Shown: in pieces, positions 1-6,174 of the stretch | Numbering within the stretch: the stretch's first letter is position 1 | Layout of the letters: each line of letters begins with the position of its first letter | From: JAHEDH01 sp965364515 | GTDB lineage: Bacteria; Actinomycetota; Acidimicrobiia; Spongiisociales; ZC4RG35 | Reading direction: 5' to 3' | NCBI GenBank assembly: GCA_965364515.1 | Contig: CBDTXZ010000163.1 | Span: 1-6,784 of the forward strand | Length of the DNA stretch: 6,784 bases | Translations under genes and position numbers: made by a program | The notes under the pieces: generated by a model | The model's input: only the letters and a program-made list of their open reading frames with translations | Databases searched by the model: none | What the model was told of the DNA's origin: nothing

Positions 1-196
1 CACCGTCACGCACGTCGCCGCAGAACAACGGGAGTCGGCCGATCCGAACGGCAAGCTGATCAAGCGGATGGAGCAGTTCGAGAAGCGCGCGAGGAACATG
101 ACCAGCGTGATCGAAGACGACGTCCTGACCGACCTCAACTTCTGCAACGACCGACTCTTCAGCGTCAAGACTGCGGAGGAGGGCGAGTTCATCTGA
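1..196 (+). CDS. C-terminal end of an unrecognised protein (5' truncated)
   Basis: The last 64 codons of a gene that begins before the window; the reading frame starts at base 2 and ends at TGA 194-196. The visible tail is polar and charged. It includes a probably helical stretch (KLIKRMEQFEKRARNM) followed by SVIEDDVLTDLNFCNDRLF and the end EEGEFI. I do not recognise the family from this tail: there is no nucleotide-binding loop, zinc motif or membrane segment in it. Codon use (G/C at third positions) matches the neighbours, which supports real coding. It points toward the leftward propeller gene and ends 64 bases from that gene's stop, so the two are convergent and not in one operon. Its place beside a catabolic-looking cluster hints at a related enzyme, but that is only inference. 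Confidence 0.72.
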   Translation, partial: TVTHVAAEQRESADPNGKLIKRMEQFEKRARNMTSVIEDDVLTDLNFCNDRLFSVKTAEEGEFI

Positions 197-212
197 CCGG
201 CTGTCGGGTGGT

Positions 213-225
213 GGATCGTCGATCC
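213..225. repeat. Short inverted repeat between two convergent genes
   Basis: GGATCGTCGATCC is a perfect inverted repeat around a central T, in the 64-base gap (197-260) between the partial + gene and the stop of the leftward propeller gene. As RNA it could form only a short hairpin and no T-run follows on either strand, so a terminator role is possible but weakly supported. Nothing else is evident in the gap. Confidence 0.2.
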
Positions 226-260
226 GTCGGCCCTCGAACTCACCGCCGGTCCGCCTCCAG

Positions 261-1421
261 CTAGAGGCGGGCTTGGGTGAGGCGGGCGGCCAGGATCTCG
301 TCTGGTTCGAGGATGTAGACGCCGCCGTTGACACGGTCGGTGGCATACACGAGCAGGTCTTCGCCGACCCAGACGTCGTTGATCTGTGCGGTCGGCTGGC
401 CAGGCGGGCACTCGGGGATCCAGTGGGCGATCTCGATCGGGTTGACCGGATCGGCCACGTCGTACACCCTCACACCGCCGTTGAAGTACGTGGCGAAGAC
501 CACCTCGGCGCTGCGGTAGGAGTCCGGGCGATTCTCATGGAGGCAGTGCGCTCCGAACCGCAGACCTCGGTCACAGAAGTCGCCTTCCGGGACCGGGCAG
601 ATGGACGCCACCTCCGGATTCGACTCATCGGAGATGTCGACCACCCGGACCATGTGCGGGTCCCCTTCGCAGTTGTTCGACAGAGCCTCGTCGGTGACCA
701 CGACGACGTCTCGGCCGGGCATCGGGAGCGCGGTGTGGGTGTGCCCGCCGACCTCCCACTGGAGGTGGCTGATCACGCCGATGTCGTCGAGATCGGAGAT
801 GTCGAGGATCACCATGCCCGAGTCCCAGAATCCGACGTAGGCCCGGTCGCCGCTCACCATGGCGTGGTGCACCGAGCGGGACTCTCCTTCGGGCCAGGTC
901 TGGCTCTCGGACTCGTGCATGCCCGGCCACCACCAGCGAGCGCGTTCGGTGGGATGTTCGGGATCACTGAGGTCGACGATCACCCAGATTCGCTCGGGGA
1001 ACCCGTCCGGTCGCGCCGATACGTAGGCGTACGGCCCGCCTTCGTACACGATGCGATGGACGCCCAACCCTGTCGAGTTCCAGAACCCGATCTCGACGGG
1101 TTCGAACGGGTCGGTGGTGTCGTAGATCGCCATGCCGACACGCTCTGGCACACCTCCACGAAAGGCCTCGTGATTGGTGACGAGCAACCCGTCGGCGAGC
1201 TGGACCTTGTGGGTATGCGAGCCCTCCGGAGCTCTCATCTGATGCGCGAGCCCGGGATCGGCCGGATCCGAGACGTCGAGGATCGACGTGCCCATACCGG
1301 ACGGACCGAAATGCGCGACGTACAGGGCGTCCCCCGTCCGCATCACCTGCATGCCATCGCCGTAGCCTCCGAGCGTCGACTGGCCGAGTTGGCGAAACCC
1401 ACTGATGTCGGCCGGATGCAT
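261..1421 (-). CDS. LVIVD-repeat seven-bladed beta-propeller protein with a histidine-lined core
   Basis: A 386-residue protein beginning MHPADISGFR, with no signal peptide or membrane segment, so probably cytoplasmic. LVIVD-type repeats recur along its length: TSILDVSDPADP (~45-56), AIYDTTDPFEP (~98-108), VIVDLSDPEHP (~147-157), VILDISDLDD (~204-213), VRVVDISDESNP (~258-269), VRVYDVADPVNP (~317-328) and VYILEPDE at the end. Together these imply a closed seven-bladed propeller. The strand opening five successive blades carries a histidine at an equivalent place: H71, H122, H186, H229 and H292, with extra H69, H185, H227 and H295. Blade 1 has M24 there and blade 7 has N348-D349. Several propeller enzymes bind metal through such central histidines, so a metal-dependent enzyme is possible, but the reaction is unknown. 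The start lies 2 bases after the CMD gene's stop with only a weak GAGACGAG upstream, suggesting translational coupling. A purely structural role is the alternative. Confidence 0.88.
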   Translation of the reverse strand: MHPADISGFRQLGQSTLGGYGDGMQVMRTGDALYVAHFGPSGMGTSILDVSDPADPGLAHQMRAPEGSHTHKVQLADGLLVTNHEAFRGGVPERVGMAIYDTTDPFEPVEIGFWNSTGLGVHRIVYEGGPYAYVSARPDGFPERIWVIVDLSDPEHPTERARWWWPGMHESESQTWPEGESRSVHHAMVSGDRAYVGFWDSGMVILDISDLDDIGVISHLQWEVGGHTHTALPMPGRDVVVVTDEALSNNCEGDPHMVRVVDISDESNPEVASICPVPEGDFCDRGLRFGAHCLHENRPDSYRSAEVVFATYFNGGVRVYDVADPVNPIEIAHWIPECPPGQPTAQINDVWVGEDLLVYATDRVNGGVYILEPDEILAARLTQARL

Positions 1422-1423
1422 GT

Positions 1424-2014
1424 TCAGTCGCTCGTCTCGGACGGCCCGGCGACCGAAGATGCAGGCTCTCTGCCGGCGATCGCCTCCTGGAGCTGTCCCT
1501 GACTCGACCCCAGTGTCTTGAGCCAGCGTTGGCCACCGAAGGTGAACCCGATCCAGTAGCCGAGCTCGACCAGTTCCTCCTCGGTGAACTCTGCGTGCAG
1601 TTCCGCCCACATGTCGTCGTCGGCGTCGTCGGGGTTCCACATGATCGCGTCGGCGTATCGGAATGCCAGGCGCTGGCGCGGCGTGTACGCCTCGGAGCTG
1701 TGATGTGCGAGCAGTTCGTCGAGCTTGGCACGATCCTGGCTGAACTCTCTGGCGACACCCTGGTTCGAGCAGTAGGTGCAATCCCCGGAGAGCGCGATGT
1801 ACGCCCTGACCAGCTCCTTCAACTCGAAATCGAGCACTCCATCGTGATAGATCCATGCTCTGGTCTCGGTGAACGAGCGCATGACGCCGGGCACATGGGA
1901 CCGGATCGATTGGAACTCGGGCCCGGGTTTCCCGTCCCGCATTGCGACCTCGAGCCATTCCCTGCACTGGGGATCGTCGACGTCGGAGGGCGCCCGGTAT
2001 GAGATGTGAGCCAT
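1424..2014 (-). CDS. Carboxymuconolactone decarboxylase / AhpD-like family protein
   Basis: A 196-residue protein beginning MAHISYRAPS. The core at ~61-85 (LDFELKELVR, then GDCTYCSNQ) has the CMD/AhpD layout: E67 lies 12 residues before C79, followed by C-T-Y-C to C82, the same spacing as the Glu and CxxC pair of mycobacterial AhpD. The AhpD proton-relay histidine four residues after the second Cys is absent; G86 is there. The C-terminal part, including LVELGYWIGFTFGGQRWLKTLG, is the usual helical end of the family. Members are thiol peroxidases or decarboxylate lactone intermediates of aromatic catabolism; the CxxC favours redox chemistry. The start is set by GAAGGAC (2022-2028 on -) seven bases upstream; an in-frame ATG further upstream would lack conserved sequence. 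It is the first gene of a leftward pair with the propeller gene and diverges from the LacI-family gene. Confidence 0.88.
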   Translation of the reverse strand: MAHISYRAPSDVDDPQCREWLEVAMRDGKPGPEFQSIRSHVPGVMRSFTETRAWIYHDGVLDFELKELVRAYIALSGDCTYCSNQGVAREFSQDRAKLDELLAHHSSEAYTPRQRLAFRYADAIMWNPDDADDDMWAELHAEFTEEELVELGYWIGFTFGGQRWLKTLGSSQGQLQEAIAGREPASSVAGPSETSD

Positions 2015-2021
2015 GGGATTC

Positions 2022-2028
2022 GTCCTTC
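2022..2028 (-). promoter_or_regulatory. Ribosome binding site of the CMD-family gene
   Basis: On the - strand GAAGGAC lies seven bases before the ATG at 2014, preceded by AGGAGAGA. It is the strongest Shine-Dalgarno match in this leader and decides the MAHISY start over the longer frame that opens farther upstream. Confidence 0.7.
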
Positions 2029-2047
2029 TCTCTCCTGCGATCGGTGC

Positions 2048-2081
2048 CGAGACCGGCATTCCGAGACCACGATTCGAGACC
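2048..2081. repeat. Three spaced CGAGACC direct repeats in the CMD leader
   Basis: CGAGACC occurs at 2048-2054, 2062-2068 and 2075-2081 on +, stepping by 14 then 13 bases, between the putative operator and the CMD start codon. The first two units, CCGAGACCGGCATT and CCGAGACCACGATT, match at 11 of 14 positions. One further CGAGACC sits in the other divergent region (6134-6140). The role is unknown: a second regulator's sites, or chance in a genome where this word also appears inside genes. Confidence 0.45.
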
Positions 2082-2091
2082 ACCAGTCGGC

Positions 2092-2104
2092 GCAATCGAT
2101 TGTA
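2092..2104 (+). promoter_or_regulatory. Putative LacI-family operator (copy 1) in the CMD/LacI divergent promoter
   Basis: GCAATCGATTGTA contains the perfect 10-base palindrome CAATCGATTG (2093-2102) with a central CG, the symmetry used by LacI-family repressors, whose hinge leucine opens the central CpG step. It lies 35 bases before the repressor's start and 78 bases before the CMD start, in the only gap between them. The identical 13 bases recur inverted at 6175-6187. On the - strand it begins TACAAT (2104-2099), a good -10 hexamer pointing toward the CMD gene; on + the overlapping TATCAT (2103-2108) could be a -10 for the repressor. No convincing -35 box is visible for either. A bound repressor would cover both start regions, so autoregulation and control of the CMD-propeller pair are inferred. 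Confidence 0.72.
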
Positions 2105-2138
2105 TCATTCACCGCCGACGCCGAGAGAGCACGAGCCC

Positions 2139-3167
2139 ATGACTGATCGCATCACGCTGAAAGAGGTGGCCGAGGCTGCCGGAGTTCACATGTCGACGGC
2201 ATCGCGCGCCCTCAACGAGGAGACGCGGGATGTGGTGAACGCCGAGACCGTGGCCCGGGTGCTCAAGGCAGCGCGCAAACTCGGCTACACGCCGAACCCT
2301 CTGGCGCGCGGCCTGCGAACCAACCGAACGATGACCGTGGGCATGATCATCCCCGACATCGAGAACCCGCTGTTCGGGCCGATCATCGCCGGTGCCGAAG
2401 CCCGGCTCGGGGCGGACGGCTACTCACTTCTCATCGCGGACGCGGACCTTCGAGAGGCCAGCTCGGCGGCACGGGTCATCGAGGCGCTCATCGAGCGTCG
2501 GACCGACGGCTTGATCCTGGCGACCTCTGCCAGGAAGGATCCGAACATCGACGATCTCGCACAACGCGACATCCCTGCGGTGCTCGTCAACCGGACCGCC
2601 GACGCCTCTCCGCTGCCGTCGATCGTCGGAGACGATCACGCCGGCATCGGACTCGTGGTCCAACATCTCGTCGAGATGGGTCACACCAAGATCGGCCATG
2701 TCTCGGGGCCGCACTCGATGTCGACCGGCCACGGGAGATACCAGGCCTTCCTGTCGTGGACCCAGACGCTCGGCATCGAGGTGGATCCCGACGCCATCGA
2801 AGAGGCGGACTGGTATCGGGTCGGGGCCGGACTGGTCGCCACCGAGGCCCTGCTCGATCGGCGCCCCGACATCACCGCCATCGTTGCGGCCAACGACCTC
2901 CTTGCGATGGGCGCGTACCGGGCGGTCCGGCAACGCGGCCTGACCGTGGGAAGCGACATCGCCATCACTGGCTACAACGACATCCCCTTGTTGGATCTCC
3001 TCGAGCCTCCACTCACCTCCGTGCGAGTGCCGTACCGCCAGATGGGATCGGAGGCAGCCAACCTGCTCATCTCGATGCTTTCAGCGCACAATGGGCATGA
3101 CGGCCCCATTTCGATGCGCCTGGCACCCTCGCTCACCGTCCGAGGGTCCAGCGGCCCGCCCGCCTGA
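2139..3167 (+). CDS. LacI-family transcriptional regulator
   Basis: A 342-residue protein, the usual length for the family. The N-terminal helix-turn-helix is at ~5-26 (TLKEVAEAAGVHMSTASRAL), with recognition helix M18-S19-T20-A21-S22-R23. The hinge helix is at ~52-59 (PNPLARGL), with L59 the likely minor-groove leucine. The effector-binding core starts at ~67 (VGMIIPDIENPLFGPI) and includes VLVNR (148-152), VGDDHAGI (163-170), HVSG (187-190), AANDLLAMGAY (250-260), ITGYND (276-281) and the closing PLTSVRVPYRQMG (291-303). The chosen ATG places the HTH at the usual distance from the N-terminus; GAGAGAG at 2123-2129 is only a weak ribosome site. It probably binds the CAATCGATTG sites at 2093-2102 and 6177-6186 and releases them with a small ligand, sugar or otherwise, that cannot be named. 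The transporter gene follows after 9 bases, so the two are probably co-transcribed. Confidence 0.95.
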   Translation: MTDRITLKEVAEAAGVHMSTASRALNEETRDVVNAETVARVLKAARKLGYTPNPLARGLRTNRTMTVGMIIPDIENPLFGPIIAGAEARLGADGYSLLIADADLREASSAARVIEALIERRTDGLILATSARKDPNIDDLAQRDIPAVLVNRTADASPLPSIVGDDHAGIGLVVQHLVEMGHTKIGHVSGPHSMSTGHGRYQAFLSWTQTLGIEVDPDAIEEADWYRVGAGLVATEALLDRRPDITAIVAANDLLAMGAYRAVRQRGLTVGSDIAITGYNDIPLLDLLEPPLTSVRVPYRQMGSEAANLLISMLSAHNGHDGPISMRLAPSLTVRGSSGPPA

Positions 3168-3176
3168 CTCAACCCG

Positions 3177-4343
3177 ATGACCTCGCACCGGCGAGTCACC
3201 TCTGCGGTGGCTGCCTCTCTCTTCGCCATCACGATCGCCGCCTTCCTCAGGCCCCCGTTGCTGCCCGACATCGGCCGCGACCTGAACCTCGGTTCGCTCG
3301 GCCTCGGGGCGCTCGGATCGGTGTTCGCCCTCGGGCGGCTCGCAGCGGACATCCCGGCCGGACGGCTCTCCGACACTCGGTCGCCGGGCAGGATGATGAT
3401 CGCATCTGCGGGGATGGTCGCCGTCGGCAGTGTCGCGCTGGCCCTCTCCCCGACATCCACGACCGCATTCGTCGCAGTGTTCGTGTTGGGTGTCGGCTCG
3501 ACGTGGACTCTCACGACTGCGCAGGCCCACTTCGCAACTGCGCCCCGGGCGAGCCGTGGCGCTGCGATGTCCGTGTTCGCAGGTGCGCTCCTGACCGGCC
3601 AGGCGATTGGTCCGGTCATCGGCGGAGCAATCGGATCCGTGGCCGACTGGCGGATGGCGATCGGCGCCGGCGCAGTCATCTCGATGCTCGTGATCGTCCC
3701 CTTGATGCAATTGGGGGCCACCGAGCCACCGGGCGAGCGCCTGCGACGAGCCGGAGCCATCGAGGCCGACGGGCGCGACACCCGCCTCGTGCTCACGTTC
3801 ATCTACCTGCTGCCTGCGGTCCAGTTCGCCATCGGTGCTGCCATGATCCAGACGCTGGTCCCGCTGGTGGCAGACCAGGAGCTCGGGCTCGGAGTGGGGA
3901 TCGTCGGCACCGTCTTGGGTGTCGGTGGGGTCGCTCGCCTCGTGTCCGCGATCGGAGCAGGCCGAATCATGGACCAGCTGGGACGTCGGGCGGCCCTCAT
4001 ACCCGGGCTCGGACTGCAACTCGCCGGGGTGATCGTGTTCGCGTTGTGGGGATCGACGGCTTCGATGTGGATCTCGGTCGTCCTGGTCAGCCTCGGGTCG
4101 GTCTCGGTCAACGTCGGCGCAACTCTGCTCGCCGATCTCAGCGAAGGCGGCCGCCTCGGACCCCGCCTCGGGGCGTTCAGATTCACCGGCGACGCTGCGT
4201 TCCTGGTTGCTCCGGTGCTGGCGGGCTGGCTCCTCGGAATCCAGGGTCGAGCCGTTGCGACCTGGCCGCTGGTCGCCCTGACCGGTGTCGTGTTCCTCGG
4301 CTGCACACTCTTCATCCCCGAGACGCACCGGGCAGCGACCTGA
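3177..4343 (+). CDS. Major facilitator superfamily transporter
   Basis: A 388-residue membrane protein with about twelve hydrophobic segments in two halves, split by a polar loop at ~181-203. MFS marks seen: loop 2-3 motif A, G53-R-L-A-A-D-I-P-A-G-R-L-S-D-T, followed by RSPGRMM; its second-half echo GRIMDQLGRRAAL (262-274); a glycine-rich motif-C-like stretch, GALLTGQAIGPVIGG (136-150); and a PETHR ending typical of many MFS porters. The start is 9 bases after the repressor's stop with no clear Shine-Dalgarno, so translation may depend on ribosomes finishing the repressor. Position in a repressor-transporter operon suggests uptake of the inducer or pathway substrate; efflux is the alternative, and the sequence does not show the substrate. 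Long open frames on the opposite strand here are composition artefacts. Confidence 0.93.
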   Translation: MTSHRRVTSAVAASLFAITIAAFLRPPLLPDIGRDLNLGSLGLGALGSVFALGRLAADIPAGRLSDTRSPGRMMIASAGMVAVGSVALALSPTSTTAFVAVFVLGVGSTWTLTTAQAHFATAPRASRGAAMSVFAGALLTGQAIGPVIGGAIGSVADWRMAIGAGAVISMLVIVPLMQLGATEPPGERLRRAGAIEADGRDTRLVLTFIYLLPAVQFAIGAAMIQTLVPLVADQELGLGVGIVGTVLGVGGVARLVSAIGAGRIMDQLGRRAALIPGLGLQLAGVIVFALWGSTASMWISVVLVSLGSVSVNVGATLLADLSEGGRLGPRLGAFRFTGDAAFLVAPVLAGWLLGIQGRAVATWPLVALTGVVFLGCTLFIPETHRAAT

Positions 4344-4354
4344 GTCGGATTCCT

Positions 4355-4377
4355 GTCCTCCTGCGGGGCGGGGGGAC
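4355..4377. terminator. Possible weak hairpin between convergent genes
   Basis: In the 37-base gap between the transporter stop and the flavoprotein stop, GTCCTCC (4355-4361) can pair with GGGGGAC (4371-4377) across a 9-base loop, with one G-T wobble. No T-run follows on +, and the - strand side also lacks one. It could slow transcription from either side, but it is not a classical intrinsic terminator. Confidence 0.28.
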
Positions 4378-4380
4378 CTT

Positions 4381-6090
4381 CTACCAGTACTCCTCGAAGT
4401 GGATGTTGCCGGGGACCTTGCGACGGTCGGGAGTGAATCCGAGGCCCGCCAGAACGGCCACTGCGCTCTCGGGATCTTCGAAGACCGGCTTCGCCCCTTC
4501 CCATTCGGGCGGTCCGATCATCGCCGGGTTCCCACAGAGATAGACGTGGGTCCTCCGCGGATCGAGGCCGGACGGAAGCAACTCGGCGAGCTCGCCCGAC
4601 GCGATGAAGTCCTGGACATAGCGTTTCGGGACATCGGGCTCGCGGGTCGGCAGGGTCACGTACCGGAAGTTGGGATACCTCGCCTCGAGCTCTCGATGGG
4701 TGTCGAGGTACCCGAGATCACGCATGTGACGAACGGACACGACCGACACGATGCCACCGCGATGGCCTTTGCGGAGCAGTTCGTTCAGCATGGCATTGTG
4801 TGGCGCCTCCCCTGTCCCCGTCGAGAGGAACACCACGTCGAGGTCCGGGTGGTCGACGGCGTCGAGCGTGTAGCGACCGGCGATCTTCGGCCCGAGATAC
4901 ACCCGGTCGCCGACCCGCTTCGCAGCGAGACGCGGTGTGAGCGAAGGGATGCGATCCTCCGAGGCTCGAACATGGACGATGTAGAACTCCATCCACTCGT
5001 GCTCACGAGGATCGAGCAGATATCCGACGTCGTCGACGACGGGGCTGCTGATCGAATAGGAGCGGCGGATGAGCCGTTGACGAGCCTCGTCGGTGAGTTG
5101 CTCGTCGGCGTCGTCGACGCGAGGCTCCCAGTAGCCGAGGCCGAGCGTGGTGTACTGCCCGGCCCGATGAGTGACATCTGCTCGATCGGGTTGCACTCTG
5201 ATGACCCAGAGATCTTCATGGCTGTGGTCGAAGTGCGTGATCGTGGCGTTGTAGTGCTCGAGGCGGAGTTGCTCGATCTCTCTGGTTCTCGGCGGACGGG
5301 CGGTGACCGCACGACGGCCCTCGAGCACGCCCTCCATGGCGGTGAGGGTCTCCCAGATCCTCGCCGGACCGAGGGCGTGGCGTTCGTCCGCGAGCGGATC
5401 GACGACCACGTGCGGGGGATGCGCCGTCTCTTCGAAATCGTGATCGTGCACGGCCGGGGCGATCGTGACCACGTGGTCGAACTGCAGCGCCGGCGTCATG
5501 CGGCCCGACCAGTAGACCATCGGGTATCCGTGGGAGTCCACGACCTCCTCGACCACTCCCTGCCAGAGAACGGTGAGCTCACGACGGTGCTCGAGTGTCG
5601 CGATCGTCTCGCGTGCGAGCCTGGAGAGGCTGGTGATCTTCCCCGAGAAGGCGAGGACCACGTTTGCCTGCTCGGCCAGCAACTCGACGACCGCCGATGC
5701 TGCGTCGTCTCCTCGTCCGACGACGAGGACATCGGCCCCGGCGAGATCGACCTCGTCGGGAATCCGCCGTACATGGATGCGAGACGCGATCGAGTCCTCG
5801 TAGGGAAACTCGGGATCGCGGTATGTCGGTTCAGCGACCTCGACGAGCATCTTCGTGGTGAAGCTCTCTTCGGTGGTCTCCACCAGCACGCGATCGGGAG
5901 TCAGTGTGTCGATGTTCACGACCGCGGCCTGGTATCTCACGGACAGGGCGAAACGGCCCACGGCCTCGAACGGGATGGCCCGCTCTGTCGGTTCGAGCAC
6001 GAGAATCTGCTCGACACCGGCTTGCCGGGCTTCGCTTGCGATCGAGAGCCCGGTGGGCCCGGCTCCGATGACGATGAGATCGTGGATCAT
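4381..6090 (-). CDS. Fusion flavoprotein: thioredoxin-reductase-like N-terminal domain plus plant-type ferredoxin-NADP reductase
   Basis: A 569-residue protein with two reductase modules. Residues 1-~265: VIGAGPTGL (7-15) is a dinucleotide-binding GxGxxG followed by acidic E33; a second Rossmann loop is VLVVGRGDDAASAV (121-134). The redox CxxC of thioredoxin reductases is absent, and the usual ATG and GD flavin motifs look eroded, so FAD binding here is uncertain. Residues ~275-569: a complete Fpr-like FNR with HRAGQYTTLGLGYW (308-321), the flavin motif R343-S-Y-S346, the NADP loop STGTGEAP (423-430), YLCGNPAMI (517-525) and an aromatic end, FEEYW, ending in W569. The likely reaction is electron transfer between NADPH and a ferredoxin or flavodoxin; the partner is not in the window. 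GAGGTG (6099-6104 on -) eight bases before ATG 6090 sets the start. Its promoter region is shared with the dehydrogenase and carries the second operator copy. Supply of an oxygenase is plausible but inferred. Confidence 0.9.
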   Translation of the reverse strand: MIHDLIVIGAGPTGLSIASEARQAGVEQILVLEPTERAIPFEAVGRFALSVRYQAAVVNIDTLTPDRVLVETTEESFTTKMLVEVAEPTYRDPEFPYEDSIASRIHVRRIPDEVDLAGADVLVVGRGDDAASAVVELLAEQANVVLAFSGKITSLSRLARETIATLEHRRELTVLWQGVVEEVVDSHGYPMVYWSGRMTPALQFDHVVTIAPAVHDHDFEETAHPPHVVVDPLADERHALGPARIWETLTAMEGVLEGRRAVTARPPRTREIEQLRLEHYNATITHFDHSHEDLWVIRVQPDRADVTHRAGQYTTLGLGYWEPRVDDADEQLTDEARQRLIRRSYSISSPVVDDVGYLLDPREHEWMEFYIVHVRASEDRIPSLTPRLAAKRVGDRVYLGPKIAGRYTLDAVDHPDLDVVFLSTGTGEAPHNAMLNELLRKGHRGGIVSVVSVRHMRDLGYLDTHRELEARYPNFRYVTLPTREPDVPKRYVQDFIASGELAELLPSGLDPRRTHVYLCGNPAMIGPPEWEGAKPVFEDPESAVAVLAGLGFTPDRRKVPGNIHFEEYW

Positions 6091-6098
6091 GACCCCAA

Positions 6099-6104
6099 CA
6101 CCTC
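6099..6104 (-). promoter_or_regulatory. Ribosome binding site of the fusion reductase gene
   Basis: GAGGTG on the - strand lies eight bases before ATG 6090. It supports the start MIHDLIVIGAG, which puts the dinucleotide-binding strand at the very N-terminus as is usual. The frame stays open well upstream, but without recognisable protein sequence. Confidence 0.65.
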
Positions 6105-6146
6105 GATCAGCCTCAGTGGCCGAGTTCGACGGCCGAGACCTGACAG

Positions 6147-6152
6147 TTGACA
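6147..6152 (+). promoter_or_regulatory. TTGACA -35-like box upstream of the dehydrogenase gene
   Basis: A consensus TTGACA, inside the tandem TGACAGTTGACAG (6141-6153), is followed 22 bases later by TACAAT (6175-6180). That spacing is too long for a standard sigma-70-type promoter, while at 18 bases only a poor ACACTA is present. It may be a -35 of a promoter with a weak -10, or chance. Confidence 0.3.
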
Positions 6153-6174
6153 GCGAGCGCTCATGCCTCCACAC

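Noticed and set aside
273..1502. Long open frame on + opposite the propeller and CMD genes
   Set aside because: Its protein is a low-complexity V/D/R/H-rich shadow typical of antisense frames in GC-rich DNA; the - strand frame has clear LVIVD repeats.
1903..1913. CGGATCGATTG inside the CMD gene as a third operator
   Set aside because: Only the ATCGATTG half matches and the left half-site is wrong; it lies within coding sequence with no start region nearby.
2015..2108. Upstream extension of the CMD gene past MAHISY toward the operator
   Set aside because: The extension has no family sequence, would run toward the putative promoter and operator, and the good ribosome site GAAGGAC lies directly before MAHISY.
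3081..4328. Long open frame on - opposite the MFS gene
   Set aside because: The product is hydrophilic and rich in R, G, E and D without any domain; the + frame has MFS motifs and membrane segments.
4344..4380. Strong intrinsic terminator between the convergent genes
   Set aside because: The only hairpin has a wobble pair and a 9-base loop, and no T-run follows; kept only as a low-confidence feature.
4285..6150. 621-codon open frame on + opposite the fusion reductase
   Set aside because: No recognisable motifs and biased antisense composition; the - strand frame carries all FNR motifs in order.
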